From NCBI RefSeq assembly GCF_900101015.1, contig NZ_FNFZ01000005.1:62001-126000 (forward strand): 64,000 nucleotides of DNA. The letters are read 5' to 3'. Shown here in pieces: positions 52,334-61,564 of this stretch (positions within the stretch are counted from its first letter, which is position 1; every line of letters begins with the position of its first letter). The position numbers were made by a program, and so were the translations under genes. Source of the stretch: Sarcina sp. DSM 11001. GTDB taxonomy: Bacteria; Bacillota; Clostridia; Lachnospirales; Lachnospiraceae. The notes under the pieces are model-generated. The model was not told where the DNA came from, did no database searches, and saw only the letters and a program-made list of their open reading frames with translations.

Positions 52334-54154
52334 ATGAAAAAAAGCGTAAACCGACAGCACTCCATGAAAGCGATGAGATTCGAAAAGAACGGCCCGAAAC
52401 AGGGAAAAAGAAAATCCTGCCGCGGGATCAGCCTGAATTTTCTTCGTCTCCGGGCTTTTTTTCTGATGTGCGTCATGATCCCGGCATTAATGGTCATGCC
52501 GGCCGAAGCCAGGACAAAGCCCGGGTATGGAAGTCAGGGAAACAGTCAGAGCGGTCAGTCCGGGCTGCCGGGGAAAGACAAACCGGGAGCACTGAACGGG
52601 GAAACCATACTGGAAAATCTTCTGACCTCCCATTCCGATGCATCCGATTCCGACACGAAAGAGTCGACCGTTGCGGAGATTGACACATTTCCCGAGAATC
52701 CCTGCATCACATGGTTTGTGCGTGGAATCGAGGGAAGGGTCAAGTCTGCCGAGGTCTATATCGGCGCCGAGCAGGCAGAGGTCTCTGAGGCGGGACGGCT
52801 GATCGATGGAGAGGGGCTGGCTCCCAAGACCCTGATCCTGGTCGACAACTCCGAGTCGATCGGCACCAGGCCCAATCAGGAAAAGATCAAAGCTATCCTG
52901 ACCAGGCTCATATGGAATCATCAGTATGACGAACGGTTCGCGATCAAGACATTCGCCGACAAGTCCGTGACGATCATGGACTATACAGACAATTATGACA
53001 AGCTGCGTCTGGCGGTCAGCAGGATCACCTTTCATGATCAGAAGACCAGTCTGCGAAATGTGCTGTACGATGAGATCCGGGAGCTGGTCAATGACGGCGA
53101 GACGGACTACAGCCGCATCGTCATTGTTTCAGACGGGACGGATGACAGCCGGCTGGGCATGACCTATCAGGAACTGCTTGAACTGGTTGAAGCGGAAAAC
53201 GGCTGCTGCCCGATCTATACGATCGGCTGTTTCTATGAATGTTCCCAGGATATCCTGGATCAGCTGTTCGCGCTCTCCAGAATCACGGGAAGCCCCTATT
53301 TTTCCATGGATGACTATGAGACTGCGGAGGAGGCAGCTGAGATCGCGGACGAGATCCGGGCAGACGGAGACGATATCACCTATTTCCGCTTTTCCCTGCC
53401 GTCCGAGCTCAAAGACGGCAGTCAGAAGGGGGTAGGCCTCATCGTCCATACCGCCAGCAATGATTATACCATTGAACGTTCCATGATCATGCCGCGGGGG
53501 ACCGCGAAGGAAATGAAGGAGTTCAATGACAAGCTTCGCGCTGAAAGGGAGGAGGCCGAGAAGAAACGGCTGGAGGAAGAAGAAGCGAGGAAGAAAGCAG
53601 AGGAAGAAGGCAGGAAGGCGGAGGAAGAGAAGGAAGAAGAGGAAGAACCGGTTCCCCAGACCCCTCTGGACAGGTTCCTGGACAATAAATATGTCCAGCT
53701 CCTGCTGATGCCCTGTATCCTGGCCCTGCTCATGCTCTATCTTCACTTTAAGGACCGCAGGAAGTCCGATGTGCCCTTCCAGGAGGTCACCCGGCCTGCC
53801 GCGGGCCACAAGGAAACGCCAAAGGAACAGGCCCCTGACGAGCAGGAGCAGGACGACGGAGTCCTTACCCTGTTCGATCCGGAGCGGCCGGGAGAGATCT
53901 ACAGGATCCAGAACGGCCAGGAGCTGGTGATCGGACGCTCTGCGGCGCGCAGTGACGTCGCCTTCCCGGATGATCCCCTGCTTGCCGCGCGGCATGCCCT
54001 GATCAGGATGGATCAGGGAAGAGCTGTTCTGGACAGTCTGGGACACAAAGACAGTACAAGTGTACAGGATAAACCGGTGGAGCATACTGCGGAACTTTTT
54101 GACGGTGATATGATCTGTGTCGGCAGTATCAAACTGAGGGTTCGATATGAGTAG
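52334..54154 (+). CDS. vWA-FHA membrane protein at head of type VII secretion operon
   Basis: A 606-residue protein. A basic head and signal-anchor (FLRLRAFFLMCVMIPALMVM) lead to an external von Willebrand A domain with the MIDAS motif LVDNSESIG near residue 170 and IVSDGTDDS. A Glu/Lys coiled coil (about 395-440) leads to a second helix (LLLMPCILALLMLYL, about 455-472) and a cytoplasmic FHA domain (VIGRSAARSDVAF, LLAARHALI, near 530-606). Known: vWA domains bind protein ligands through a metal; FHA domains bind phosphothreonine. It is the first gene of the EssC operon and overlaps the next by 8 nt. ATG 52334 is preferred; the frame is open to 52286. Confidence 0.85.
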   Translation: MKKSVNRQHSMKAMRFEKNGPKQGKRKSCRGISLNFLRLRAFFLMCVMIPALMVMPAEARTKPGYGSQGNSQSGQSGLPGKDKPGALNGETILENLLTSHSDASDSDTKESTVAEIDTFPENPCITWFVRGIEGRVKSAEVYIGAEQAEVSEAGRLIDGEGLAPKTLILVDNSESIGTRPNQEKIKAILTRLIWNHQYDERFAIKTFADKSVTIMDYTDNYDKLRLAVSRITFHDQKTSLRNVLYDEIRELVNDGETDYSRIVIVSDGTDDSRLGMTYQELLELVEAENGCCPIYTIGCFYECSQDILDQLFALSRITGSPYFSMDDYETAEEAAEIADEIRADGDDITYFRFSLPSELKDGSQKGVGLIVHTASNDYTIERSMIMPRGTAKEMKEFNDKLRAEREEAEKKRLEEEEARKKAEEEGRKAEEEKEEEEEPVPQTPLDRFLDNKYVQLLLMPCILALLMLYLHFKDRRKSDVPFQEVTRPAAGHKETPKEQAPDEQEQDDGVLTLFDPERPGEIYRIQNGQELVIGRSAARSDVAFPDDPLLAARHALIRMDQGRAVLDSLGHKDSTSVQDKPVEHTAELFDGDMICVGSIKLRVRYE

Positions 54155-54746
54155 CTTAATCCGTATGGTGATCGACTTTGTGATGTCACATACTTTCCTG
54201 ATCCTGCAGCTGTCCCTGGACCTTTTCCTCATTGTCCTCCTGATCCTGACGATACGAAGACGCAAAGCGAAAAAAGAACGCGAAATGCTGTTCTTCAGGG
54301 AGCAGGAGAGCAGGAGGCTGACAAAACGCATCTCCAACCCCGCCTATCTGGAGCGGGAGGGGATCCAGTTCGGCCGCAGTTATCCCTACAAAGTGCATGA
54401 TGGAGGCGCGCTTCCTGCAGAGCAGGGCGGGACGCGTGATCAGATGGTCGAGATATCCCTGCAGTCAAAGATGCTGACCAGGGAATTCCTCCTGCCTGTC
54501 TCGGACGGTATCCTGATCGGGAGAGGCCCCAACAATACGATCAGTATTGATAATCCGGATGTTGTGGAACACCAGTGCCGCATTTTCCGCAACGGCAGCC
54601 AGTTGTGCGTGGAGTCTCTGAGTATGGATCATCCGACAGAGCTGCAGCGGGGGGCCAGATCCATTCAGGTAAGCGGCAAACCCATGGCCCTCACCGGAGG
54701 AGATATAATCTGTTTCGGAGACAACCGTCTGCTTCTCAAATTCTGA
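54147..54746 (+). CDS. FHA-domain membrane protein
   Basis: A 199-residue protein with one N-terminal helix (FLILQLSLDLFLIVLLILTI, about 12-31), a basic stretch (RRRKAKKERE), and a C-terminal FHA domain starting at ILIGRGPNNTISIDNPDVVEHQCRI in two pieces and ending ICFGDNRLLLKF. The Gly-Arg of the phosphothreonine pocket is present, but the usual following Ser is replaced. Phosphopeptide binding is therefore uncertain. It overlaps the vWA-FHA gene by 8 nt and precedes essC by about 130 nt, and probably works with both at the membrane (inference). Confidence 0.85.
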   Translation: MSSLIRMVIDFVMSHTFLILQLSLDLFLIVLLILTIRRRKAKKEREMLFFREQESRRLTKRISNPAYLEREGIQFGRSYPYKVHDGGALPAEQGGTRDQMVEISLQSKMLTREFLLPVSDGILIGRGPNNTISIDNPDVVEHQCRIFRNGSQLCVESLSMDHPTELQRGARSIQVSGKPMALTGGDIICFGDNRLLLKF

Positions 54747-54878
54747 AGCGCCGGCCCTTACCGGCCGGCCTCGGGATGTTTCGCGTTTCATGGTCAACAC
54801 CCGGCCGGGGCCTGACCGGAAACGGCCTGATCAGCAGCAAATCTGGCGACAGTGTCAGCCCTTGGAATGGTACAGCAT

Positions 54879-57800
54879 ATGAGCAGTACAATCATTACTT
54901 TTTTTAACGAACAGGGATGCAGGAGCAGCCTCCTGCCCGCGATCGAGAACGCGGATCATGAAATCGTTCTCTACGAGAAATGGTTCTGGCTGGAGGATGA
55001 TGTAAAGATCCTTCTGGAATGCATAAAAGGCCAGTGGATCCTGAAAAGCAACAACCCCTGCCGGATCTATCAGCGGATGCGGGAGCGCGTCACACCTGTC
55101 ATCGGAGACTACAAGCTCCAGGACGGTGCCCTGCTTCAGTTTGTTACAGCGGACAATGAGAGGATCAACGCGCTTATACGCATCAGGTCTTCGCTGTTTT
55201 CCTCTGCGCTTCATATCCCGCTCGCCAGCCTCCACCGCGTCCGGATCGGAACCGGGGAAAAAAACGAGATACGGATCCCCTCCGGATTTAACTTTGAAAA
55301 CGCCGGTCTTCTGGTGACCAGGGACTGGCATGGTTTCAGTGTGGTTCCCAGGACCGGGCCTTTCTATCTGAACGGCGAAGCCATCCGCGCGGAGGCATTT
55401 CTGGAATACGGAGATACGATCGAGATCCCCGGATTCCGCTTTATGTATCTGGGTGACGACCTGGCAGTGCTGACAGGAACCCGGGAGATCGCTTTGGCAC
55501 CCGGGCTGGAAACACGTCATGCGGCAGTGGATGGCATGCTCCCGGCAGGTCGTAAACGGACCGACGTTGAATCCCGGACCGGAGAAAGACCCCTCGCTGT
55601 CTTTCATCGTTCTCCCCGCATCCTGCCCAGGATCTATGACGGTACGATCAAAATCGAAGCCGTTCCGGAGCTGGAGGAGGAGGACAGCCGCTCGACCGCA
55701 CAAGCGATACTGCAGTCCATTGCCATGGTCATTCCCATGATGCTCGCCAGCTTTTTGATGATTTATGCCAGCAGGGTCTCCGGCTACGGCAATTCCATTA
55801 TGATGTATTCAGGACTGGTGATGGCAGTCGCGTCCGGATCTGTAGCTGCTTTTCTGGCAGTCTCCAGCACCTCCCGGCAGAAGAAAAAGCATCAGGAAAA
55901 AGAGAGCAGGCGCTTTGAAGCCTACAGCAATTACCTGATCCAGAAGACCGATGAGATCCGTGAAAAATATGAGAGCAACGCAAAATCCCTGCAGCAGATG
56001 TATCCTTCGGCGGAAAGCCTTCTGACGGAAGGCATCGGTCCCGGACTGTGGAACCGCAACCGCAGGCAGGAGGATTTCCTCAAGGTGCGGATCGGGACCG
56101 GCGACATCCCTTTTCAGGTGGATATCGACGTTCCGGAGGAAAAGTTCTACATTACAGAGGATCAGCTGCGCGATAAACCCCGTTATATCAGGGACAATTT
56201 TGCCACCCTCTATGATATGCCGATCCTGCTTGATCTGGCGGAGCACCCCCTGATCGGTATCGCCGGCGGAGAGGGCGGAAAGGGCGCCATTGAACTGATG
56301 CACGTCATCTGCGCCCAACTGTGCGCGACGCACAGCTGCAGCGATGTGCGTATGATCTTTTTTTACGAGGACAACCGTTCCCTCAATCTGGGCCAGTGGG
56401 ACTTCGCCAGGTGGCTTCCGCACAGCTTCTCTGCCAACCGCAGCATGCGCATGACGGCGGTCAATGCGGATCAGATCGGCGATGTCAGCTATGAACTGTC
56501 CTCAATCCTCCGCAATCGCGAGGATGAAATCTCCGACCTGGACAAGGATTACAGGGACCGGGTGCCTCATTACGTCCTCTTCCTTTCTGATCCCGCCCTG
56601 ATCCGGGGAGAGCTGATCGCCCACTATATTTTTGAAGTACCTGAGGAAGTGGGGCTGACGACAGTGATCCTGTCCGACACGATCGAGCATCTGCCCAACG
56701 AGTGCCGCTATGTACTGCAGAATGACGAAACCTTCTGCGGGATCGTGGAAACACAGGAGGTATCGCAGGAATACCGGGAGGTAAAATTTGACCATGTGGA
56801 AACACATACTCTCGACCGTTTTGCTTCCTCGATCGCCGGCGTGCGGGTCCAGGAGACCGACGAGGGCGGCGAGATCCCGGATGCAGTGACCTTCTTTGAA
56901 ATGTACGGTGTACACCGTCTCAATGATCTGCACGCGGAGGAACTGTGGCGCAAAAACCGGATCTACGAAAATATAAAGGGACTGGTGGGCATCAAGAGCG
57001 GCCATACCCGTATGTATATGGACGTGCATGAGAAATACCATGGACCGCACGGACTGGTGGCAGGCACCACAGGATCCGGTAAGTCCGAGACCCTGCAGAC
57101 CTATCTGTTGTCTCTGGCGATCGAATACAGCCCGGATGATATCGGCTTCTTTATTATCGATTACAAGGGCGGCGGAATGGCCAACCTCTTTGACGGACTC
57201 CCCCACCTTCTGGGTTCCATCTCCAACCTCTCCGGTGCCCAGATCCGGCGCGCCATGATGGCGATCAAAAGTGAGAACCGCCGGCGCCAGAGAATGTTCA
57301 ACAGCGCGGGGGTCAACAATATCAACAAATACACCAAGCTGTACAAAAGCGGCGATGTGGAGGAACCGATCCCCCATCTGTTTATCATCATCGATGAGTT
57401 TGCCGAACTGAAGCGGGAAGAACCTGATTTCATGAAGGAACTCATCAGTGTCGCCCAGGTCGGGCGAAGCCTGGGCGTTCACCTGATCCTGTCCACACAG
57501 CGTCCTGCCGGAACAGTCGATGAAAACATCGCTTCCAACGCCAAATTCCGGCTCTGCCTGCGCGTGCAGACTAAGGAAGACAGTATGGACATGCTGGGAA
57601 AACCCGACGCTGCCTTTATCACCCAGGCCGGCCGCTGCTATCTGCAGGTAGGCAATGACGAGGTTTACGAGCTGTTCCAGTCCGGCTTCAGCGGGGCTGT
57701 ATATAATCCGGATGAAGTGGACAGTGAAAAACTGACCAGAATGCTGACCATGACCGGCAGGGACGATATTATTGCAGCCGACAGCTCAGGCAGCAGGCGT

Positions 57801-59651
57801 GACGCGGCCGCGGACAGCCAAAAGGAAGAAAAGACCCAGCTCAGTGCGGTCAAGGAATATCTGGCCGGCATCGCACAGAAAGAGGGTTACAGAGCGGTCC
57901 ACCGTCTGTGGCTGCCGCCCCTGAAGACTTCGATCTGCCTGGATGAGATCCCGGGTTACCGGGAGGAAGCCTTCCACGACGGCCGCTGGACCGTTCCCGC
58001 AGCAGACAAATGGGAGCTGAATGCAGTGATCGGTCTGGTCGATGACCCCTCCAATCAGATACAGAAACCGCTCAGGATCAGCTTCGATACAGGCGGGCAC
58101 CATGCGGTCATCGGACAGGTAGTGACCGGCAAGTCCACTCTCCTGCAGACGATCGTATACGCCCTGGTCAACCGCTACTCTCCGGATTATCTGAATGTGT
58201 ACGGGATCGACTTCTCCAGCAAGATGCTGGCCGTATTTGAAAATCTCCCGCACACGGGCGGCATTATGTACGAGGGGGACGATGAAAAGATCTCCCGTTT
58301 CTTTAATATGATCGGCAAGATCCTTGACGAGCGCAGAAAGGTATTCCGCGGGGGTAACTACAGCCAGTATTACCGCGCCAACGGTCTGCAGTATCCTTCG
58401 ATCCTGATCGTGATCGACAATTTCAGCGCATTCAATGAAAAGACAGGAGAACGCTATCTGCCCGCGCTGATCCGCCTGTCCAAGGAAGGCGAGAGCAACG
58501 GAATCTTCCTGCTGCTTTCCGGCGGCGGATTCTCACTCTCTGATATCCCCAACCGGCTGGCCGGCAACATCAAGACCTGTCTGTGTCTGGAGCTTAAGGA
58601 CCGGTTCGCATACACCGACTATCTACATACCATGCGCTTTGAGGTCGTACCCGAAGCCGGCGTACACGGCCGCGGCCTGTGCGTGATCGATGGAAAGGTC
58701 CTGGAATATCAGACTGCCCTCAGTCTTCCCGCCCGGGATGATTACGAGAGAATGCAAAAGATCGAAAACCAATGTGCAGTCCTGGCCGGCGCCTGGGAAG
58801 GCCCCGCGGCCAGAAAGGTGCCGCAGATCCCGGAAAACCCGGACTGGGCGGGGTTCGAAGCTCTGCCAGAGGTGCAGAAAGCTTTTGCGGATCCCGCGCT
58901 GCTCCCGGTCGGATACCGGGAGGACAATGCGGAGATCTACAGCCTGAATCTTTCCTCTGTATTCATCTATCTGATCACCGGCATGGCGAAATCAGGCAAA
59001 ACATCGTTCCTGTCTTTGGCGGCTTTATCCGCGCTTCATAAGGAAAAGGCACGGATCGTTCTGATCGCTCCCGACATGCCGCCCGGTCTTCCGGAGTCGG
59101 ATGCGGTATCGCTGGTATCGGATGCGGAACACCTGTATGAACTGTGCAGCACCAGTCTGGCGGACGAGTTCGTGAAGCGCCGTGCCGCCAGGCAGGAGCT
59201 TGAAAAAGAAGACCTCCTGCCGGAGGAGATCTTTACGCGTTTGTCAGACCAGTACGGTCCGATCTTTATGATGATCGATGATCTCCCCTGGCTGATCGGC
59301 ATACTCAAAGGCGACGAACACGGTATAACCGGTTTTCTTGAAAATCTGGCACTCAGGGGCGAGGGACACCTGGTTTATCTGTTCGCATGCCTGTCTCTCG
59401 AGGACAAGGCCAAGATCGCCGGCTATACTCTGGCTGACTCCATAACCGGTGCCGGCCAGGGCATCCATTTCGGCGGCAATACCAGCCAGAACACCTATAT
59501 GAATTTTTCCCATATACCTTTTACAGAACAGAACAAAGCGGAAAAGCCCGGTATCGGCCAGCTCCCCAAAGCTGCAGACAGTGAAGACGCACAGCAGATC
59601 GTGGTTCCGGCTGTTCGAAAAGCCGGCCGCTCCGGCAAAAAAGGCGGGTGA
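54879..59651 (+). CDS. essC: Type VII secretion ATPase EssC (FtsK/SpoIIIE family)
   Basis: About 1590 residues. N-terminal FHA-like domains (about 1-200, with VRIGTGEKNEIRIPSGF) precede two membrane helices (IAMVIPMMLASFLMIYAS and YSGLVMAVASGSVAAFLAV, about 280-330). Three ATPase domains follow: D1 Walker A GTTGSGKSET (729-738) with LFIIIDEFAELK; D2 GQVVTGKST (1079-1087) with LIVIDNF; D3 GMAKSGKTS (1368-1376) with MMIDDLPWL. Known: EssC is the motor and channel core of T7SSb and recognises WXG100/LXG substrates. D1 has the full Walker B Asp-Glu; D2 and D3 are degenerate, as is usual. The start is uncertain (ATG 54867 or GTG 54852 also possible). Confidence 0.96.
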   Translation: MSSTIITFFNEQGCRSSLLPAIENADHEIVLYEKWFWLEDDVKILLECIKGQWILKSNNPCRIYQRMRERVTPVIGDYKLQDGALLQFVTADNERINALIRIRSSLFSSALHIPLASLHRVRIGTGEKNEIRIPSGFNFENAGLLVTRDWHGFSVVPRTGPFYLNGEAIRAEAFLEYGDTIEIPGFRFMYLGDDLAVLTGTREIALAPGLETRHAAVDGMLPAGRKRTDVESRTGERPLAVFHRSPRILPRIYDGTIKIEAVPELEEEDSRSTAQAILQSIAMVIPMMLASFLMIYASRVSGYGNSIMMYSGLVMAVASGSVAAFLAVSSTSRQKKKHQEKESRRFEAYSNYLIQKTDEIREKYESNAKSLQQMYPSAESLLTEGIGPGLWNRNRRQEDFLKVRIGTGDIPFQVDIDVPEEKFYITEDQLRDKPRYIRDNFATLYDMPILLDLAEHPLIGIAGGEGGKGAIELMHVICAQLCATHSCSDVRMIFFYEDNRSLNLGQWDFARWLPHSFSANRSMRMTAVNADQIGDVSYELSSILRNREDEISDLDKDYRDRVPHYVLFLSDPALIRGELIAHYIFEVPEEVGLTTVILSDTIEHLPNECRYVLQNDETFCGIVETQEVSQEYREVKFDHVETHTLDRFASSIAGVRVQETDEGGEIPDAVTFFEMYGVHRLNDLHAEELWRKNRIYENIKGLVGIKSGHTRMYMDVHEKYHGPHGLVAGTTGSGKSETLQTYLLSLAIEYSPDDIGFFIIDYKGGGMANLFDGLPHLLGSISNLSGAQIRRAMMAIKSENRRRQRMFNSAGVNNINKYTKLYKSGDVEEPIPHLFIIIDEFAELKREEPDFMKELISVAQVGRSLGVHLILSTQRPAGTVDENIASNAKFRLCLRVQTKEDSMDMLGKPDAAFITQAGRCYLQVGNDEVYELFQSGFSGAVYNPDEVDSEKLTRMLTMTGRDDIIAADSSGSRRDAAADSQKEEKTQLSAVKEYLAGIAQKEGYRAVHRLWLPPLKTSICLDEIPGYREEAFHDGRWTVPAADKWELNAVIGLVDDPSNQIQKPLRISFDTGGHHAVIGQVVTGKSTLLQTIVYALVNRYSPDYLNVYGIDFSSKMLAVFENLPHTGGIMYEGDDEKISRFFNMIGKILDERRKVFRGGNYSQYYRANGLQYPSILIVIDNFSAFNEKTGERYLPALIRLSKEGESNGIFLLLSGGGFSLSDIPNRLAGNIKTCLCLELKDRFAYTDYLHTMRFEVVPEAGVHGRGLCVIDGKVLEYQTALSLPARDDYERMQKIENQCAVLAGAWEGPAARKVPQIPENPDWAGFEALPEVQKAFADPALLPVGYREDNAEIYSLNLSSVFIYLITGMAKSGKTSFLSLAALSALHKEKARIVLIAPDMPPGLPESDAVSLVSDAEHLYELCSTSLADEFVKRRAARQELEKEDLLPEEIFTRLSDQYGPIFMMIDDLPWLIGILKGDEHGITGFLENLALRGEGHLVYLFACLSLEDKAKIAGYTLADSITGAGQGIHFGGNTSQNTYMNFSHIPFTEQNKAEKPGIGQLPKAADSEDAQQIVVPAVRKAGRSGKKGG

Positions 59652-59679
59652 TCCGGAGGTACAGAACAAGGAGAAGAGC

Positions 59680-59922
59680 ATGATCCTGATTGAAGTGCAT
59701 GTTCCTGTTGTTCAGGAGAAATTTGAGTTTAAAGCAGATGAAAACCGGCTTGTTTATGATATAGTTAATGAAATGAGGCAGGTCATTTCCAAAAAGCTGC
59801 GCGAGGAGGATCCTCCTGTGGCTTTTGAACTGCATTCCAGAGAACAGAGACGGCGTCTTCCCCCGGACAACACCCTTTCGGGATGCGGGATCGGCGACGG
59901 CGCCAGACTGATCCTGGTGTAA
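59680..59922 (+). CDS. esaB: YukD/EsaB ubiquitin-like type VII secretion protein
   Basis: An 80-residue ubiquitin-fold protein starting at ATG 59680 after AAGGAGAAGAG. Seen: ILIEVHVPVVQEKFEFKA at the start, VYDIVNEMRQVISKKL in the middle, and DNTLSGCGIGDGARLILV at the end, where YukD proteins have the conserved L-x-x-GIxDGxxL segment. Known: EsaB/YukD is a small cytoplasmic T7SSb component needed for secretion or its control. It directly follows essC by 28 nt. The family lacks the C-terminal Gly-Gly of ubiquitin, and so does this protein. Confidence 0.9.
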   Translation: MILIEVHVPVVQEKFEFKADENRLVYDIVNEMRQVISKKLREEDPPVAFELHSREQRRRLPPDNTLSGCGIGDGARLILV

Positions 59923-59947
59923 AATGATCGTAAGGGAGGTAACCAAT

Positions 59948-60310
59948 ATGGCAGACGAACACAGGGAACAGAGCGGATCCGGAGGGTCCGGGCTGATCAG
60001 CAGGACGATCCGCGTCACGCCGGAAACGCTCACGCGCAAGGCAGTAGATCTGGATACGAATGCGTCCGATGTCATGCTCCTCACAACACATATGACGGAG
60101 AAGGCGCTGGAACTGACCGGCCGGATCTGGAGCGGAGAAGCCCAGTCTGCTTTTGTGACCAGATTCAAAACTCTGCAGGATACCATCAATCAATATACGC
60201 CGCTTCTGCAGAAACATGCCTCGAATCTGAAGATCATCGCAGGCCAGTACGCAGCTGTGGAAACAGAGGCGAAAGATTTATCCGGCGGGCTCCCGGGTAA
60301 TATTTTCTGA
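59948..60310 (+). CDS. WXG100-like type VII secreted protein
   Basis: A 120-residue helical-hairpin protein; ATG 59948 follows AAGGGAGG. An N-terminal 30-residue polar head (EHREQSGSGGSGLI) precedes helix one (TLTRKAVDLDTNASDVMLL). The turn GRIWSGEAQSAF carries W-S-G. Helix two is FKTLQDTINQYTPLLQKHA. Known: WXG100 proteins are exported as dimers by EssC-type machines. The C-terminal Y-x3-D/E export signal is approximated by YAAVETEAKDL. Its place right after essC/esaB suggests the EsxA role, although the long head is unusual. Confidence 0.85.
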   Translation: MADEHREQSGSGGSGLISRTIRVTPETLTRKAVDLDTNASDVMLLTTHMTEKALELTGRIWSGEAQSAFVTRFKTLQDTINQYTPLLQKHASNLKIIAGQYAAVETEAKDLSGGLPGNIF

Positions 60311-60311
60311 T

Positions 60312-60347
60312 CCCGGGCAGTTCCGGTAACATCGCCGGGGCTTTTTG
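60312..60347 (+). terminator. Weak hairpin with T-run after the first WXG100 gene
   Basis: CCCGG (60312-60316) can pair with CCGGG (60335-60339), followed by GCTTTTTG. The stem is short. It may attenuate between the core secretion genes and the STAS/DUF4176 set. Confidence 0.3.
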
Positions 60348-60520
60348 ACAAAATGATCGGAAAAAGATGTGCAGATTTTCCTTAAGTAAACAGGAACAGC
60401 CCCTAAGCCGCGGGATTCCCTTTTGCGCGCGTATCCCACGACTGAAGTCACGGGTATTGAGCGATGAAGAATAAAACACCAGGCCGGCAGAAAGAACCGG
60501 AACCGTGGAGGAAGAAGTAA

Positions 60521-60832
60521 ATGGACATACAACTTAATAAACAGAATCATACCCTGAAAGCTGTAATCACCGGCAGGCTGTCCGGGAAGGATGCATCCGC
60601 ATGGTATACAATGATCATCGATCAATTAGGGGATGATGTGACAGAAATCGTTCTTAATCTGGCCGGTGTCACTTATCTCACATCCACATCTCTCCGGAAC
60701 ATCATTATGCTTCAGAAAGAGATGAATATAAGGGATGGTGAACTGATTCTGGAAGATCCGCAGGAAATGGTCATGGAAACCCTGCAGTTGAGTGGAATGA
60801 CATCATTCCTCGATATCAGAAAAACAGGGTGA
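60521..60832 (+). CDS. STAS domain protein (anti-sigma antagonist-like)
   Basis: A 103-residue single STAS domain. Seen: LKAVITGRLSGKDA, then VLNLAGVTYLTSTSLRNII, in which the serine of TSTSLR aligns with the phosphorylated Ser of SpoIIAA/RsbV (DSSGLG), although the Asp before it is Thr. GGAGGAAG precedes the ATG. Known: STAS antagonists release a sigma factor from an anti-sigma kinase when dephosphorylated by a PP2C phosphatase. No kinase or sigma gene is adjacent. The SpoIIE-type phosphatase at 43801 is the only possible partner in the window (inference). It overlaps the upstream leader of the first DUF4176 gene by position only. Confidence 0.87.
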   Translation: MDIQLNKQNHTLKAVITGRLSGKDASAWYTMIIDQLGDDVTEIVLNLAGVTYLTSTSLRNIIMLQKEMNIRDGELILEDPQEMVMETLQLSGMTSFLDIRKTG

Positions 60833-60852
60833 TGATCCGGAAAGGAGAAGAA

Positions 60853-61185
60853 ATGGTAAAATGGAACGGGCTCCTGCCGCTGGGCAGTATAGTCCTGCTG
60901 AACGGTTCGGACAAACGCATGCAGATCATCGGCCAGGTCCAGGCGGATGCTGTTACGCACAAGGTCTATGATTATGCGGCGGTTCCCTTTCCGGAAGGCT
61001 ATATAGACGAAAATGAGCTTGCAATGTTCCAGCATGAGGATATCCGCCTGATCAACGCGATCGGTCATCTGGATGACGGTGAGTGGGAGGCGCTTGCGCA
61101 TCTGAAAGAGCTGCGCGATGATCTTCGGGAAGGACGAGTGACCGTGGAAGAGCTGCTTGAGAGACGCGGTCACACCAATGTCTGA
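60853..61185 (+). CDS. DUF4176 protein, class A, copy 1
   Basis: A 110-residue DUF4176 protein from ATG 60853 (AAAGGAG site). Core motifs are LLPLGSIVLLNG, MQIIGQVQAD, YDYAAVPFPEGY and MFQHEDIRLINAIGHLDD, then a helical tail REGRVTVEELLERR. The family is associated with Firmicute T7SSb loci; its biochemical role is not established to my knowledge. By sequence (KWNGLLP start, QVQA, MFQHEDI, IGHLD) it is the counterpart of the copy at 62235. Confidence 0.88.
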   Translation: MVKWNGLLPLGSIVLLNGSDKRMQIIGQVQADAVTHKVYDYAAVPFPEGYIDENELAMFQHEDIRLINAIGHLDDGEWEALAHLKELRDDLREGRVTVEELLERRGHTNV

Positions 61186-61212
61186 TTCAGGCTGCAGGAG
61201 GAACAGTGAACG

Positions 61213-61542
61213 ATGAAATACGACAGACTGCTTCCGATCGGAAGTGTGATACGCATCAGAGGAGGAAAGGATCTCCTCATGATCATGGGCTGTAATCAGG
61301 TGAATCTCCAGACAAGACAGCTCTTCGATTATTCAGGGGTCCTGTACCCGACAGGATATACAGATGACCACCATGTGTACATTTTCGACCATGATGACAT
61401 TGAGGCTGTCTATGCAGTAGGATATCTGGACGAGGAGTCCAGAGCCTTTCAGCAGGAGGCTGTCATGGAAAATAAGAAGCTTCGCACAGGCGCGATGACC
61501 GTCGATGAGCTGCTTGGAACAGGGCGGTCTTTTGACCGCTGA
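61213..61542 (+). CDS. DUF4176 protein, class B, copy 1
   Basis: 109 residues from ATG 61213, with GCAGGAGGA upstream. Core: KYDRLLPIGSVIRIRGG, LMIMGCNQVN, FDYSGVLYPTGY and FDHDDIEAVYAVGYLDEESR, and a C-terminal TGAMTVDELL. Class B is marked by the KYD/RYD start, MGCN/IGCN and YAVGYLDEESRA, all shared with the copy at 62569. It sits 27 nt after class A copy 1 and is surely in the same transcript. Confidence 0.88.
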   Translation: MKYDRLLPIGSVIRIRGGKDLLMIMGCNQVNLQTRQLFDYSGVLYPTGYTDDHHVYIFDHDDIEAVYAVGYLDEESRAFQQEAVMENKKLRTGAMTVDELLGTGRSFDR

Positions 61543-61564
61543 CAATGACCGGAAAGGGTGGATC

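Noticed and set aside
60435-60454. IS200/IS605-type end hairpin (CCCACGACT GA AGTCACGGG)
   Set aside because: The stem has two internal mismatches and no transposase or second end is nearby, so a mobile-element call is not supported.
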